In this document: piece by piece, positions 49,751 through 60,628 of the stretch
How the letters are laid out: the number at the start of each line of letters is the position of its first letter
Position numbering within the stretch: the first letter of the stretch is position 1
Origin: Caulobacter sp.
Lineage (GTDB): Bacteria > Pseudomonadota > Alphaproteobacteria > Caulobacterales > Caulobacteraceae
DNA: 64,000 bases
Direction of reading: 5' to 3'
Assembly: GCA_016125585.1 (NCBI GenBank)
Contig: WGLL01000008.1
Span: 1 to 64,000 of the forward strand
Notes under the pieces: generated by a model
What the model saw: only the letters and a program-made list of their open reading frames with translations
What the model was told of the DNA's origin: nothing
Database searches by the model: none
Made by a program: the position numbers and the translations under genes

Positions 49751-50476
49751 ATGACTGATCTGCGATACAAGAAGGTCCTGCTGAAGGTCTCTGGCGAGGT
49801 GCTGATGGGCGAAACCGCCTTCGGCATCGACATGCCGACCGTCGAGGCGGTGGCCCAGGACATCAAGCAGGTGGTTGAAGCCGGCGTCGAGCTGAGTCTG
49901 GTGATCGGCGGCGGCAATATCTTCCGCGGCATGGCCGGCGCGGCCAAGGGCATGGAGCGGGCGAGCGCCGACTACATGGGCATGCTGGCCACGGTGATGA
50001 ACGCCCTGGCCATGCAGGACGCGCTGGAGCGCATCGGGGTGCAGACCCGGGTGCAGTCGGCCATTCCCATGCCCACCGTCTGCGAACCGTTGATCCGGCG
50101 CCGGGCGCAGCGGCATCTGGAAAAGGGCCGGGTAGTGATCTTCGCCGCCGGCACCGGCAACCCCTTCTTCACCACCGACAGCGGGGCGGCCCTGCGGGCG
50201 GCGGAAATGAACTGCGACGCCCTGTTCAAGGGCACCAGCGTCGATGGCGTCTATACGGCCGATCCGAAGAAGGACAAGTCGGCCACCCGCTTCGACAGCC
50301 TCAGTTATCTGGATGTGCTGTCCAAGGACCTGAAGGTCATGGACGCCTCCGCCATCAGCCTGATGCGCGAGAACGGGATTCCCATCGTGGTGTTTTCCAT
50401 CCGCGAGCGGGGCAATCTGTTGAAGGTGTTGCACGGCGAGGGCACCCACACCGTCATCACCGAAAATCCGGAGTAA
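49751..50476 (+). CDS. pyrH: UMP kinase
   Basis: A 241-aa amino-acid-kinase-fold enzyme converting UMP to UDP, often as a GTP-activated hexamer. Motifs: [11 protein letters not shown] at the N-terminus, [11 protein letters not shown], and [20 protein letters not shown]. Length is typical. It lies in the standard tsf-pyrH-frr order. Confidence 0.96.
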   Translation: MTDLRYKKVLLKVSGEVLMGETAFGIDMPTVEAVAQDIKQVVEAGVELSLVIGGGNIFRGMAGAAKGMERASADYMGMLATVMNALAMQDALERIGVQTRVQSAIPMPTVCEPLIRRRAQRHLEKGRVVIFAAGTGNPFFTTDSGAALRAAEMNCDALFKGTSVDGVYTADPKKDKSATRFDSLSYLDVLSKDLKVMDASAISLMRENGIPIVVFSIRERGNLLKVLHGEGTHTVITENPE

Positions 50477-50516
50477 CCCGGGCGTCAGCCCGACACGACG
50501 AAAACCGCGCCGCGTC

Positions 50517-50545
50517 TTGACGGATTTTGAATGTCCGCCGCTTAG
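50517..50545 (+). promoter_or_regulatory. promoter of frr
   Basis: TTGACG at 50517-50522, a 17-bp spacer and GCTTAG at 50540-50545. Both elements resemble the Caulobacter sigma73 form (TTGACGS and GCTANAWC). It ends 33 bp before the frr ATG. Confidence 0.65.
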
Positions 50546-50578
50546 ACCAGACGCCGCGCTGATGGGAGAAGACAGACC

Positions 50579-51145
50579 ATGGCCAATGGTGAGAAGCCGG
50601 CGATCGCGACCTACCGGAGCCGGATGGACAAGGCCGTCGCGGCCCTCAAGGACGAATTCGGCTCGCTGCGCACGGGCCGGGCCTCGGCCAGCCTGCTGGA
50701 TCAAGTGATGGTCGACGCCTATGGCTCCACCGTGCCGCTCAACCAGGTCGGCTCGGTCAGCGTCCCCGAGCCCCGCTCGATCAGCGTCAGCGTCTGGGAC
50801 AAGGGCGTGGTGGTGTCGGTGGAAAAGGCCATCCGCTCGGCGGGCCTGGGCCTCAACCCGGTGGTCGAGGGGACCAACCTGCGCATTCCGATCCCGCCCC
50901 TGACCGAGGATCGCCGCAAGGATCTGGCCAAGATCGCCGGCAAATATGCCGAGCAGCAGAAGATCGCCGTCCGCAACGTGCGCCGCGACGCCATGGACGA
51001 CATCAAGAAGGCGGAGAAGGACTCGGTGATCACCGAGGACGAACAGAAGAAGCTCGAAACCGAGGTCCAGAAGATCACCGACGAGCATGTCGCGCGGATC
51101 GACGAGGCCTTGAAAACCAAAGAGCAAGAGATCATGCAGGTCTGA
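50579..51145 (+). CDS. frr: ribosome recycling factor
   Basis: A 188-aa factor that splits post-termination ribosomes with EF-G. Characteristic segments are [49 protein letters not shown] and [13 protein letters not shown]. Length matches the family. GGGAGAAG lies about 9 nt before the ATG. Confidence 0.96.
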   Translation: MANGEKPAIATYRSRMDKAVAALKDEFGSLRTGRASASLLDQVMVDAYGSTVPLNQVGSVSVPEPRSISVSVWDKGVVVSVEKAIRSAGLGLNPVVEGTNLRIPIPPLTEDRRKDLAKIAGKYAEQQKIAVRNVRRDAMDDIKKAEKDSVITEDEQKKLETEVQKITDEHVARIDEALKTKEQEIMQV

Positions 51146-51182
51146 CCGGCCGGGTCAGGCTAACGATGCTCCGGACAGACGG

Positions 51183-51201
51183 GGCCCGACAGGATCGGGC
51201 C
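51183..51201 (+). terminator. hairpin after frr
   Basis: GGCCCGA-CAGGA-TCGGGCC, a perfect 7-bp stem 37 bp past frr and 17 bp before uppS. There is no T tract, so it is at best a partial terminator or an RNA-stabilising element. Confidence 0.4.
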
Positions 51202-51217
51202 GGATGAGATTGGGAAC

Positions 51218-52009
51218 GTGAGGCGAATGCCCCCCAAGGATGGCGTGCAGCAGAGGGCGGAAGCCTCAACCCCGGTCGGCGACGCCGCCGAGGGGCTGCA
51301 TGTCGCCATCATCATGGATGGCAACGGCCGCTGGGCCAAGCGCCGCGGACTGCCGCGCACCCTGGGTCACCGCGAAGGGGTCAAGGCCCTCAAGCGCACC
51401 GTAGAGGCGGCGCCGGAGATCGGCGTTTCGACCCTGACGGTGTTCGGGTTTTCCACCGAGAATTGGCGCCGACCGATGGCCGAGGTCAGTGAGCTGATGA
51501 ATCTGCTCAAGGCCTATGTCGAAAGCGACCTGGCCCGCCTGGAGCGGGAAGGGGTCAAGGTCACCATCCTGGGGCGCCGGACGGGCCTCAAGCCCGACAT
51601 TCTGGAGATCATCGAGCGGGCCGAGCGCCGTACGGCCCACAACACCCGTTTCCGCCTGCAGGTCGCCTTCAACTACGGCGGTCAGGCCGATGTGGTCGAC
51701 GCCGCCCGCAAGTTCGCCGAAGCGGTGGCGCGGGGCGAGGTCAGGCCCGAGGATCTCGACGAGAGCCTGTTTGAATCCCATCTGTCGACGGCCGGCGTGC
51801 CCGCGCCGGACCTGATTGTCCGCACCAGCGGAGAGCGCCGCATTTCGAACTTCCTACTGTGGGAATGCGCCTATGCCGAGCTGGTGTTCCAGGATGTCTA
51901 CTGGCCGGACTATGGTCCCGAGCATCTCGCCGCGGCCGTTGGTGAGTTCCGGTCGCGTGAGCGTCGCTATGGCGGAGTGACTGCCGATGACGTCCTCGCC
52001 GCCGGCTAG
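51218..52009 (+). CDS. uppS: undecaprenyl (isoprenyl) diphosphate synthase
   Basis: A 263-aa cis-prenyltransferase that makes the C55 carrier lipid for peptidoglycan and other envelope polymers. The catalytic HVAIIMDGNGRWAKRRGLPR motif, FGFSTENWRRP and RTSGERRISNFLLWE are intact. The start is uncertain: GTG at 51218 or ATG at 51227 (260 aa), neither with an ideal ribosome binding site. It overlaps cdsA by 23 bp. Confidence 0.95.
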   Translation: MRRMPPKDGVQQRAEASTPVGDAAEGLHVAIIMDGNGRWAKRRGLPRTLGHREGVKALKRTVEAAPEIGVSTLTVFGFSTENWRRPMAEVSELMNLLKAYVESDLARLEREGVKVTILGRRTGLKPDILEIIERAERRTAHNTRFRLQVAFNYGGQADVVDAARKFAEAVARGEVRPEDLDESLFESHLSTAGVPAPDLIVRTSGERRISNFLLWECAYAELVFQDVYWPDYGPEHLAAAVGEFRSRERRYGGVTADDVLAAG

Positions 52010-52865
52010 GCGCTTTGACTGGAAGAACCTCCGCATCCGTCTGATCTCGGCCTTCGCGATCATTCCGGCGGTGGCGGCGGCTGTCTGGCTGGGCGGCTGG
52101 AGCTACACCGCCCTGATCTGCGTGGTCGCCGCGTTGCTGGCGCGGGAATGGGGGCGGCTGGTCGCGCCCTCGGCGCCGATCCGGGTCGGGGTGACCATTG
52201 GCCTGGCCTGTATCGCGGTGATCATCTCGGCCCATCTGGCGACGCTGGCCGCGGACGGCGACTGGACCAACGCCAGGCGCTACTGGCTGGTCAGCTGGGG
52301 CCTCGTCGTCGCCGGCGCGGCTCTGGCCGCCGTGGTCGCCCGTGGGCTGACCGCCAAGGTTCCCGACGCCGCCTATGGTGTCATCTATATCGCCCCCGCC
52401 GGGATCGCCATGGTCTGGCTGCGCGACATGCCCGAGGGCGCGCCCTGGACGGTGTATCTGTTCGCCGTCACCTGGTGGACCGACATCATGGCCTTCTTTG
52501 TCGGCAGCGCCTTCAAGGGGCCCAAGCTGTGGCCGGCCTTCTCCCCGAACAAGACCTGGAGCGGGTTCTTCGGCGGCCTGGGCGGGGCGATCCTGACCGG
52601 CGTCATCGTGTTGCTGATCTCCCGCGTCTTCGGCCACAACTTCATCGGCCTGCCGGGCGCCATGCTGGTCGGGTTGCTGACCGGGCTGGCGACGATGGGC
52701 GGGGACCTGTGGGAGTCGATGCTGAAGCGCCGCTTCGGGGTCAAGGACACCGGCGGCATCATTCCGGGCCATGGCGGCATGCTGGACCGGGTCGACGGCC
52801 TGATGTTCGCGGTGATGGTCGTGGCGGCGGCCAGGCTGGTGCAGCATTGGGGGTGGGGGATTTGA
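51987..52865 (+). CDS. cdsA: phosphatidate cytidylyltransferase
   Basis: A 292-aa membrane enzyme that makes CDP-diacylglycerol, the precursor of all phospholipids. It has about eight hydrophobic segments and the complete CDS signature near the C-terminus, [11 protein letters not shown] followed by [14 protein letters not shown]. The ATG at 51987 lies inside the end of uppS. It overlaps dxr by TTGA. Confidence 0.95.
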   Translation: MTSSPPARRFDWKNLRIRLISAFAIIPAVAAAVWLGGWSYTALICVVAALLAREWGRLVAPSAPIRVGVTIGLACIAVIISAHLATLAADGDWTNARRYWLVSWGLVVAGAALAAVVARGLTAKVPDAAYGVIYIAPAGIAMVWLRDMPEGAPWTVYLFAVTWWTDIMAFFVGSAFKGPKLWPAFSPNKTWSGFFGGLGGAILTGVIVLLISRVFGHNFIGLPGAMLVGLLTGLATMGGDLWESMLKRRFGVKDTGGIIPGHGGMLDRVDGLMFAVMVVAAARLVQHWGWGI

Positions 52866-54061
52866 CCCGCCGCATCACCATTCTGGGGTCGACGGGCTCG
52901 ATCGGGGTCTCGACCCTCAGCCTGTTCGAGGAATCCGGCGCCGAGATCGAGATCATCGCCCTGACGGCGGGGCGCAACGTCGAGAAACTGGCCGAACAGG
53001 CCCTGCGCTGGCGGCCGCGGCTGGCGGTCATTCAGGACGAAAGCCATCTGCCGGCGCTGCGCGAGCGGCTGCAGGGGTCCGGTATCGAGACCGCCGGCGG
53101 AACCGCCGCGGTGACCGCCGCCGCCCAGATGGACGCCGAGTGGGTGATGTCGGCCATTGTCGGCGCCGCAGGTCTGGCGCCGACGCTGGCCGCGGCGCGG
53201 CGCGGGGCGGTGGTGGCCCTGGCCAACAAGGAAAGCCTGGTCTGCTGCGGGCCCAGCCTGTTGCAGATCGCCCGGGAGGCAGGCGGGGTGGTGATCCCCG
53301 TGGACTCCGAGCATTCGGCCATCTTCCAGGTGTTGCAGCAGCCGTGCCTGGACAAGGTCTCTCGGCTGATCCTGACTGCTTCGGGCGGACCGTTCCGGAC
53401 CTGGGATCAGGCGGCCATGCGGGCGGCGAGCCGGGAACAGGCTGTGGCCCATCCCAACTGGTCGATGGGCGCCAAGATTTCCATCGATTCCGCGACCATG
53501 ATGAACAAGGGGCTCGAGATGATCGAGGCTTCCTACCTGTTCGCCATGGAGGAGAACCAGATCGACGTCCTGGTCCATCCGCAGTCCATCATCCATTCCA
53601 TGGTGGAATACGCCGACGGTTCGACCCTGGCCCAGCTGGGGCCGCCCGACATGCGGGCGCCGATCGCCTGCGCCTATGCCTGGCCTGACCGCCTGGCCTG
53701 GCCGGCGCCGCGGCTGGACCTTGCCGCGATCGGCCAGCTGACTTTCGAAGATCCTGACCTGGAGCGGTTTCCCGCCATCGACATCGCGCGCCAGGCCCTG
53801 CGCGCCGGCGGCCGCGCCCCGGCGGCTATGAACGCCGCCAACGAGGTCGCGGTCGGAGCTTTCCTTGACCGGCGTATCGGCTTTCTCGATATTGCCGATG
53901 CCGTTCGGGGCTCCCTCGACCGCCTCAATGGCGGTTGGGACCTGAAGGGGGAGCCGGGGGGCGACGAACTGGAGGCTGCCATGATGATCGACGCCAGCGC
54001 CCGACGCGTGGCCGCCGAGGTCGTGGACCGCCTTGCCGCCGGCCGAAACGGACAAGGCTGA
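52862..54061 (+). CDS. dxr: 1-deoxy-D-xylulose-5-phosphate reductoisomerase
   Basis: A 399-aa enzyme, second step of the MEP isoprenoid pathway, which supplies the precursors for UppS. It has the NADPH site [23 protein letters not shown], the metal/substrate segment [23 protein letters not shown] and [12 protein letters not shown]. The start is a TTG at 52862 overlapping the cdsA stop; no ATG fits the N-terminus [12 protein letters not shown]. The long open frame upstream is non-coding for this protein. Confidence 0.95.
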   Translation: MTRRITILGSTGSIGVSTLSLFEESGAEIEIIALTAGRNVEKLAEQALRWRPRLAVIQDESHLPALRERLQGSGIETAGGTAAVTAAAQMDAEWVMSAIVGAAGLAPTLAAARRGAVVALANKESLVCCGPSLLQIAREAGGVVIPVDSEHSAIFQVLQQPCLDKVSRLILTASGGPFRTWDQAAMRAASREQAVAHPNWSMGAKISIDSATMMNKGLEMIEASYLFAMEENQIDVLVHPQSIIHSMVEYADGSTLAQLGPPDMRAPIACAYAWPDRLAWPAPRLDLAAIGQLTFEDPDLERFPAIDIARQALRAGGRAPAAMNAANEVAVGAFLDRRIGFLDIADAVRGSLDRLNGGWDLKGEPGGDELEAAMMIDASARRVAAEVVDRLAAGRNGQG

Positions 54062-54064
54062 CCC

Positions 54065-55279
54065 ATGACCTCCGTGCTCCAGTCCATCTTCATCAACATC
54101 GTCCCGTTCCTGTTTGTACTGGGGCTGGTGGTGGTGATTCATGAGCTGGGACATTTCTGGGCCGCCAAGGCCTTCGGCATCGCCATCGACCAGTTTTCCA
54201 TCGGATTCGGCCGCTCGCTCGTGCACTGGCGCGATCGCAGCGGCGTGCAGTGGCGGATCGGCTGGCTGCCGCTGGGCGGCTATGTGCGCTTCTCCGGCGA
54301 CGAGAACGCCGCCAGCGTGCCGGACCAGAACGACCTCGACAGCATGCGGGCGAGCATCGTCGAGCGGGAAGGGCCGGGGGCCGAGCGCCGCTACTTCCAG
54401 TTCAAGCCGGTCTGGCAGAGGGCCATCGTCACCGCGGCGGGCCCGGCGGCCAATTTCATCCTGGCGATCGTGCTGTTCGCCGGATTCTTGGCGTTCTTCG
54501 GCGAGCCGGTGCTGCCCGCGCGGGTCACCCTGGTGCAACCGGGCACGCCGGCCGAACGGGCCGGTCTGCTGGTCGGGGACGTGATCGAGAAGGCCGACGG
54601 CAAGACCATCAAGGGCTGGGGCGATCTGGAACGGTACATCCAGATGCGGGCCAATACGCCGATCGCCTTCCAGGTCCGCCGGGGCGATGCCGAGGTCGAT
54701 CTGGTGGCCACGCCGGTCCCCGACCTGCTGGACAGCCCCATCGCCGGAAAGGTGATGGTCGGCAAGCTGGGCATCGCCAGCCCGCCGCGGTCGGAATACC
54801 GGGTGGTGCGCTACAATCCGGTCGAGGCGCTTGGCGGCGGTGTCGAGCGCACCTGGGACACTCTGTCGACCTCGATCTTCTACATCGGGCGAATCATTAC
54901 CGGCAACGCGCCGGCCGATCAGATCGGCAGCGTGGTCGGCATCGCCAATACCTCCGGCAAGGTCGCCGAACTGGGCGCCAAGGGCGCCAGCGGTCCTCTG
55001 GAAGTGGTCAGCGGCAGCGCCGTGGCGCTGCTGGAACTGGCGGCGGTGATCTCGGTCAGCCTTGGCTTCATGAACCTTTTGCCGCTGCCGGTTCTGGACG
55101 GCGGGCACCTGGCCTTCTACGCCTATGAAGCCGTGGCCCGCAGGCCACTTCCGGCGCGTATACAGGCCATTGGTTATCGCCTTGGTCTTGCCTTGCTCGT
55201 CGGTTTCATGTTGTTCGCCACCTGGAACGACCTCCAGCGGCTGCGCGTGTTCAATTTCCTGGGCGGCCTCTTCTCGTGA
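54065..55279 (+). CDS. rseP: RseP/MmpA site-2 zinc metalloprotease
   Basis: A 404-aa intramembrane protease. The zinc motif HELGH is at residues 26-30 in the first helix, a PDZ domain follows in the middle (VQPGTPAERAGLLVGDVIEKADGK) and the third zinc ligand is in LPVLDGGHL near the end. The Caulobacter homologue is called MmpA and cleaves PodJ; in E. coli RseP cuts RseA. It lies just before bamA, as in most proteobacteria. Confidence 0.94.
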   Translation: MTSVLQSIFINIVPFLFVLGLVVVIHELGHFWAAKAFGIAIDQFSIGFGRSLVHWRDRSGVQWRIGWLPLGGYVRFSGDENAASVPDQNDLDSMRASIVEREGPGAERRYFQFKPVWQRAIVTAAGPAANFILAIVLFAGFLAFFGEPVLPARVTLVQPGTPAERAGLLVGDVIEKADGKTIKGWGDLERYIQMRANTPIAFQVRRGDAEVDLVATPVPDLLDSPIAGKVMVGKLGIASPPRSEYRVVRYNPVEALGGGVERTWDTLSTSIFYIGRIITGNAPADQIGSVVGIANTSGKVAELGAKGASGPLEVVSGSAVALLELAAVISVSLGFMNLLPLPVLDGGHLAFYAYEAVARRPLPARIQAIGYRLGLALLVGFMLFATWNDLQRLRVFNFLGGLFS

Positions 55280-57657
55280 GCCCGTTCTTATCCTCGATGG
55301 CAGACCTCATGATGCATCCTCGCCACCGCGGCGCCGCCTTCCTCTCCGGTATCGCCATCCTGCTCGGGACCACGGCGTTGATGACGCCAGCGGCGGCGTT
55401 CGCCCAGACCCAGTCGGGCGTGGTGCAGCGCATCGTGGTGGTCGGCAACGAGCGGATCGAAGCCTCGACCATCGCCTCCTACATCCCCATCCAGCCCGGC
55501 GAGACCGTCGACGCGGCACGAATCGACCTGGCGCTGAAGACCCTGTTCCGCACCGAGCTGTTCGCCGATGTGAAGATCGACCTGCAGGGCGGCGATCTGA
55601 ACGTGCGGGTCGTGGAAAACCCGATCATCAACAAGGTGGTGTTCGAGGGCAACAGTTCGATCAAGGATGAAAAGATCCGCGACGAACTGAGCATCCGCCC
55701 GCGCGGCATCTTCACCCGCGCCAAGGTTCAGTCCGATGTGCAGCGGGTGATCGAGCTCTACCGGCGGTCGGGCCGAATCTCCGCGACGGTGACCCCCAAG
55801 GTCGTCGAGCTGCCGCAGAAGCGCGTCGACCTGATCTTCGAGATCAATGAAGGCCCCAAGAGCGGCGTTCTCGACATCAACTTCCTCGGCAACGAGCAGT
55901 TCTCCGACGGCGACCTCAGCGACGTGGTCGTGACCAAGGAGAGCGCCTGGTACAAGTTCCTGTCGACCAACGACAACTACGATCCCGACCGGATCGAGTA
56001 TGACAAGGAACAGCTGCGCAAATTCTACCGTAACCGTGGCTACTACGATTTTCGGGTCGTCTCGGCGGTCGCCGAACTGGCGCCCAACCGCAACGGCTTC
56101 GCCATCACCTTCACCCTCGACGAAGGCGTCAAATACAAGTTCGGCAAGATCAAGGTCGAGACCGAGCTGAAGAAGCTGGACGGCACGGTGCTGGAACAGC
56201 TGCTGCCGATCCGCAGCGGCGAGATCTACCAGGACGAAAAGATCGAGCAGGCCACCGACGCCCTGACCTTCGCGGCCGGCGCCGCCGGCTTCGCCTTCGT
56301 CGATGTCCGGCCCCGCTATGTGCCCAATCGCGAAACCCGGACCGTGGACGTGGTCTTCCAGGTGCGCGAGGGACCGCGCGTCTACATCGATCGCATCGAC
56401 ATCATCGGCAACAACCGCACCCTGGACAAGGTGATCCGGCGCGAGATGCTGGTGGCCGAGGGCGACGCCTACAACCGCGTCTATGTCGACCGGTCGAAAT
56501 CGCAGATCCGCAACCTCGGCTTCTTCAAGGAAGTCGAGATCGAGGAAGTCCAGGGCTCGGCCCCCGACCGCACAGGCCTGCGGGTCAAGGTCGAGGAGCA
56601 GCCGACCGGGGAACTGTCGTTCAGCGCCGGCTACAGCTCGGTGGACCAGCTGATCCTCGATCTGGGCATCAGCGAACGCAACTTCCGCGGCCGCGGCCAG
56701 AACCTGCGGGCCCGAATCTCGGTCGGCTCGCTGCGGCAGCAGGTGGACTTCTCCTTCACCGAGCCGCGCTTCCTCAACCGCGACCTGCTCGGCGGCGTGG
56801 ACCTCTACACCTACCGCTACAATTTCAGCCAGCAGACGGCGTTCGACACCGCCTCGACCGGGATGAACCTGCGACTGGGCTTCCCGCTGACGCAGAACGC
56901 CTCGATGGGCCTGCGCTATGTGCTGCGCAATGACGACGTCCAGGTGGCCGACTCGCTGTGCAACTCGGGCACGGTCTCGACCACCCTGTGCGCCCAGCGC
57001 GGCTCCAACATCACCTCGTCGCTGGGCTACACCGTCCGGCTTGACCGGCGAAACGACGCCCAGCGGCCGACCCGCGGCTTTTATGTCGAGCTGTCGCAGG
57101 ACCTCGCTGGCGTCGGCGGAGACGTGAACTACCTGCGTAGCGAGACCGGCGGCGGCTGGTACTACGGCTTCAACAAGGACTTCGTTTTCAGCGCGACCGG
57201 CAACGCCGGCTACATTGCCGGCTGGCGCGGCGACACGGTCCGGATCAACGATCGCTTCTATCGCGGCGGCAACAACTTCCGGGGTTTCGAAACGGCCGGC
57301 ATCGGCCCGCGCGACACAACCTACCAGCGCGGTGACGCCCTGGGCGGCAAGCTGTACGCCATCGGGACCATGGAACTGACCGTGCCGACCTTCCTGCCCG
57401 AGCAGTATGGCATCAAGGCCGCGCTGTTCACCGACTTCGGCACATTGGGTCTGCTGGACGATGTTGACCGTCAGAGCGTCCCGGGGGTCACCGACCCCAA
57501 TATCCGCGATGATCTGAGCCTGCGGGCCTCCGCGGGCCTCAGCATCTTCTGGAAATCGCCGATGGGGCCGATTCGTTTCGACTTCAGCCAAGTTTTGGCC
57601 AAAGAAGACTACGACAAGACCGAAACGTTCCGGTTCTCCACCTCCACAAGGTTCTAA
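55276..57657 (+). CDS. bamA: outer-membrane assembly factor BamA
   Basis: A 793-aa Omp85 protein, the core of the BAM complex that inserts beta-barrels. A signal peptide ends near AAAFA-QTQ, five POTRA domains follow up to about residue 440, then a 16-strand barrel with the conserved GGNNFRGFETAG and a C-terminal Phe (FSTSTRF). Loop residues near 560 contain a Cys pair (SLCNSG and TLCAQ). The start is uncertain: a GTG at 55276 overlapping rseP by GTGA, or ATG at 55300. Confidence 0.96.
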   Translation: MSPFLSSMADLMMHPRHRGAAFLSGIAILLGTTALMTPAAAFAQTQSGVVQRIVVVGNERIEASTIASYIPIQPGETVDAARIDLALKTLFRTELFADVKIDLQGGDLNVRVVENPIINKVVFEGNSSIKDEKIRDELSIRPRGIFTRAKVQSDVQRVIELYRRSGRISATVTPKVVELPQKRVDLIFEINEGPKSGVLDINFLGNEQFSDGDLSDVVVTKESAWYKFLSTNDNYDPDRIEYDKEQLRKFYRNRGYYDFRVVSAVAELAPNRNGFAITFTLDEGVKYKFGKIKVETELKKLDGTVLEQLLPIRSGEIYQDEKIEQATDALTFAAGAAGFAFVDVRPRYVPNRETRTVDVVFQVREGPRVYIDRIDIIGNNRTLDKVIRREMLVAEGDAYNRVYVDRSKSQIRNLGFFKEVEIEEVQGSAPDRTGLRVKVEEQPTGELSFSAGYSSVDQLILDLGISERNFRGRGQNLRARISVGSLRQQVDFSFTEPRFLNRDLLGGVDLYTYRYNFSQQTAFDTASTGMNLRLGFPLTQNASMGLRYVLRNDDVQVADSLCNSGTVSTTLCAQRGSNITSSLGYTVRLDRRNDAQRPTRGFYVELSQDLAGVGGDVNYLRSETGGGWYYGFNKDFVFSATGNAGYIAGWRGDTVRINDRFYRGGNNFRGFETAGIGPRDTTYQRGDALGGKLYAIGTMELTVPTFLPEQYGIKAALFTDFGTLGLLDDVDRQSVPGVTDPNIRDDLSLRASAGLSIFWKSPMGPIRFDFSQVLAKEDYDKTETFRFSTSTRF

Positions 57658-57662
57658 GTTTC

Positions 57663-58304
57663 ATGACCATGAAGATTTTCGCGGCGCGCACTTTGGGCGC
57701 GGTCGCCGTTCTCGCCTTTGCCGGCTCGGCCCTGGCCCAGACGGCTCCGGCCCGTCCGGCTCCGCCGCCGGTGACCCACGGCGCGCCGATCGCCGGCGTC
57801 TGCGTCTACGACATGGCTTCGGTGATCACCGACTCCACTGTGGGCAAGTTCGTCACCGGTCGCCTCGACACCATCGGCAAGACCATCAACTCCGAGCTGG
57901 GCGCCGAGGAAACGGCGATCAACAACGAGGCCAAGGCGCTCGACGCCGCCTCGCGGGCGCCCGGCGCCGATGAGGCCACTCTGCAAAAGCGGGCGATCGA
58001 TCTGAAGAAGCGGGCCAAGAGCTTTGACGAAAAGGCCAACCTGCGCCAGCGCGAGTACAACGCCACCCAGCAGAAGTCCCGCCTGCGGATCCTGCAGGAA
58101 GTCGATCCCATCGTGGTTCAGGTCTACCAGCAGCGTCAGTGCTCGATCCTGCTGAGCCGGGAATCGGTGATGCTGGTCAATCCGTCCATGGACATCACCC
58201 CGGCGGTGATCGCCGGCCTGAACGGCAAGATCCAGCAGTTCACGTTTGATCGTGAACGTCTGGACCAGGCGGCGCCTGCCGCGCTACCTGTTAAGCCCAA
58301 ATAA
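57663..58304 (+). CDS. skp: OmpH/Skp-family periplasmic chaperone
   Basis: A 213-aa secreted protein with a signal peptide cleaved after GSALA-QTAP, a Pro-rich start (PARPAPPP) and a long charged helical region (about 75-155) that forms the coiled-coil tentacles of Skp. It guards unfolded outer-membrane proteins on the way to BamA, the gene just upstream. The Cys in GVCVYD and RQCSIL may pair. It is longer than E. coli Skp (161 aa). Confidence 0.85.
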   Translation: MTMKIFAARTLGAVAVLAFAGSALAQTAPARPAPPPVTHGAPIAGVCVYDMASVITDSTVGKFVTGRLDTIGKTINSELGAEETAINNEAKALDAASRAPGADEATLQKRAIDLKKRAKSFDEKANLRQREYNATQQKSRLRILQEVDPIVVQVYQQRQCSILLSRESVMLVNPSMDITPAVIAGLNGKIQQFTFDRERLDQAAPAALPVKPK

Positions 58305-58348
58305 TCCGAATCCGACCCAAAAGACCGGGGGTCTGGTTTGAGGACATC

Positions 58349-59356
58349 ATGCCCGACCCCCGTTTCTTCCAGGCCCTCGGGCCTGTCTCGCTCTCCGACC
58401 TCGCCGCCCTCACGGGCGCAAGACTGTTGTCCGGCGACGGCGAAGCGCTGATCCGCCAGGCCGCGCCGCTCAATCGCGCGGACGCGACGAGCATTTCCTT
58501 CATCACCGACCGCAAACGTTCCGGCGAACTGGCCGCCAGCCAGGCCGGCGCCTGTTTCATGGCTGAAGCCCTGGCCGGGTCGGCGCCGGAGGGCTGCGCG
58601 GTGCTGGTCACCGCTCACCCGCAGGCCGCCTGGTCGGCAGCCGCCAGCGCCCTCCACCGTCCGTTGCTGACCGAAGCCGGCGAGGCCTGGGTTCATCCCA
58701 GCGCAGAGCTGGAGTCCGGCGTCATCGTCTCGCCGGGGGCTGTGGTGGGCGAGGGCGCGCGGATTGGCGCCGGAACGCACCTTGGTCCCGGCGCCGCGGT
58801 CGGACCAGGCGTCAGCATCGGCCGCAACTGCCGGATTGGGCCGCGCGTGGTGCTGGGATTCGCCATGGTCGGCGACAATGTCTCCATCTCCGCCGGGGCG
58901 GTGATCGGGGAGGCTGGTTTCGGGGCGACGGCCGGGCCGACCGGGGTTGTGGATGTGCCGCAACTGGGTCGGGTGATCATCCAGGACAACGTGACCATCG
59001 GGGCCAACTGCTGCATTGATCGCGGCGCCTTCGACGATACCGTCATCGGCGAGAACACCAAGATCGACAACCTTGTTCACATCGCCCACAACACCCGCAT
59101 CGGCCGCAATTGCGTCATGGCGGCCTTTGTGGGGATCTCAGGCAGCGTTACGGTGGGCGACGGCGTCGCCTTCGGCGGACGGGCTGGCGTCGCGGATCAC
59201 CAGACCATCGGCGATGGCGCGAGCGTCGGGGCGGGAGCGGGCGTGATCCGCGACATTCCACCGGGCGCGATCTGGAGCGGCTATCCGGCCAAACCGGTCC
59301 GCGAGTGGTTGAGGGAGACGGCATGGGTCACGCGTTCGGCCCACCGTAAGGGGTAG
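58349..59356 (+). CDS. lpxD: UDP-3-O-(3-hydroxyacyl)glucosamine N-acyltransferase
   Basis: A 335-aa lipid A enzyme, third step of the pathway. The N-terminal uridine-binding domain (about 1-100) precedes a left-handed beta-helix of hexapeptide repeats and the active-site region [19 protein letters not shown] with the catalytic His. GAGG lies 5 nt before the ATG at 58349. A small hairpin AGACC-GGG-GGTCT in the gap after skp may soften read-through. Confidence 0.95.
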   Translation: MPDPRFFQALGPVSLSDLAALTGARLLSGDGEALIRQAAPLNRADATSISFITDRKRSGELAASQAGACFMAEALAGSAPEGCAVLVTAHPQAAWSAAASALHRPLLTEAGEAWVHPSAELESGVIVSPGAVVGEGARIGAGTHLGPGAAVGPGVSIGRNCRIGPRVVLGFAMVGDNVSISAGAVIGEAGFGATAGPTGVVDVPQLGRVIIQDNVTIGANCCIDRGAFDDTVIGENTKIDNLVHIAHNTRIGRNCVMAAFVGISGSVTVGDGVAFGGRAGVADHQTIGDGASVGAGAGVIRDIPPGAIWSGYPAKPVREWLRETAWVTRSAHRKG

Positions 59357-59362
59357 ACGAGT

Positions 59363-59830
59363 ATGAGCGGCACGACACCGGCAGACACCGGCGACATCAA
59401 TATCACCGAGATCCTGCGGCGGATTCCGCACCGGTATCCCTTCCTGCTGGTTGACCGGTGCGAAGAGTTCAAGCCCAGCGAGTCGATCATCGGCATCAAG
59501 TGCGTCACCTTCAATGAGCCCTTCTTCCAGGGCCATTTTCCCGGTCATCCGGTGATGCCCGGCGTGCTGATCGTCGAAGCCCTGGCCCAGACCGGCGCGA
59601 TCATGATGTCCAAGTCGCTGAACATCGATATCGCCGGCAAGGTGATCTACTTCATGTCGATTGACGGGGTGCGGTTCCGCAGCCCGGTGCGGCCCGGCGA
59701 CGTGCTGCGCATGCATGTCGAGGTCACCCGCGCGCGCGGCGACATTTTCAAGTTCAAGGGCAAGGCCATGGTGGGCGGCAAGGTCGCCGCCGAGGCGGAG
59801 TTCGCCGCGATGTCGGCCGACGCCTCCTGA
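59363..59830 (+). CDS. fabZ: 3-hydroxyacyl-ACP dehydratase FabZ
   Basis: A 155-aa hot-dog-fold dehydratase of fatty-acid elongation. The active-site motif [21 protein letters not shown] contains the catalytic His and Glu. FabZ competes with LpxA/LpxD for hydroxyacyl-ACP, so linkage to lpx genes balances phospholipid and lipid A. It overlaps lpxA by one base. Confidence 0.96.
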   Translation: MSGTTPADTGDINITEILRRIPHRYPFLLVDRCEEFKPSESIIGIKCVTFNEPFFQGHFPGHPVMPGVLIVEALAQTGAIMMSKSLNIDIAGKVIYFMSIDGVRFRSPVRPGDVLRMHVEVTRARGDIFKFKGKAMVGGKVAAEAEFAAMSADAS

Positions 59831-60624
59831 TGAGCAATATCCATCCCACGGCGATCATCGCGCCGGGCGCCACCCTGGACGCCTCGGTCGAGGTCGGTCC
59901 CTACTGCATGGTCGGGCCGGATGTGACCCTGGCGCGGGGCGTGCGTCTGCGCTCCCATGTCGTGATCGAGGGGGTGACCAGCATTGGCGAGGACTGCGTG
60001 CTGCATCCCTTCGTCAACCTGGGCGGTCCGCCACAGCATTCGGGCCACAAGGGCGAGCCGACACGGCTGGAGATCGGCGCCCGCAATATCTTCCGCGAGA
60101 ACGTCACGGTCCACACCGGCACGGTGATGGGCAACGGCGTGACCCGCATCGGCGACGACGGGCTGTTCATGGTCAGCGTCCATGTCGGGCATGACGCGGT
60201 GATCGGCAACCGGGTGACCATGGCGCCCAGCGTCGCCATCGGCGGTCATGCCGAGGTGGCCGACTTCGTGTTTCTCGGCGGCCTGGCGGCGGTGCATCAG
60301 TTCAGCCGCATCGGCCGGTCGGCCTTCATCGGCGGCGGCGGGATCGTCACCAAGGACGTCATTCCCTACGGCTCGGTGTCGGGCAACCACGCTCACCTCG
60401 AGGGGCTGAACCTGATCGGCCTCAAGCGCCGCGGGTTCGACCGGGACCGGATCAACACCATGCGGGCGGCCTATCGCCTGCTGTTCGCCGACGAGGGCAC
60501 CTTCCAGGAGCGGCTCGACGACGTCGCCGAAGCCTATGCCGACCAGCCGGAGATCATGGAGATTGTCCAGTTCATCCGCGTCGACGCCAACCGCGCCCTC
60601 TGCCTGCCGAGACGCGAGGTCTGA
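59830..60624 (+). CDS. lpxA: UDP-N-acetylglucosamine acyltransferase
   Basis: A 264-aa trimeric acyltransferase, first step of lipid A synthesis. The beta-helix of hexapeptide repeats begins [23 protein letters not shown], and the active-site stretch [15 protein letters not shown] and [18 protein letters not shown] are present. Length is typical. It starts by TGATG overlap with fabZ. Confidence 0.96.
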   Translation: MSNIHPTAIIAPGATLDASVEVGPYCMVGPDVTLARGVRLRSHVVIEGVTSIGEDCVLHPFVNLGGPPQHSGHKGEPTRLEIGARNIFRENVTVHTGTVMGNGVTRIGDDGLFMVSVHVGHDAVIGNRVTMAPSVAIGGHAEVADFVFLGGLAAVHQFSRIGRSAFIGGGGIVTKDVIPYGSVSGNHAHLEGLNLIGLKRRGFDRDRINTMRAAYRLLFADEGTFQERLDDVAEAYADQPEIMEIVQFIRVDANRALCLPRREV

Positions 60625-60628
60625 AGCG

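Noticed and set aside
52385..55108. Minus-strand open frame of 907 codons opposite cdsA-dxr-rseP
   Set aside because: Lacks stops because of high GC at third positions. No domain is visible and it crosses three genes with complete active-site motifs.
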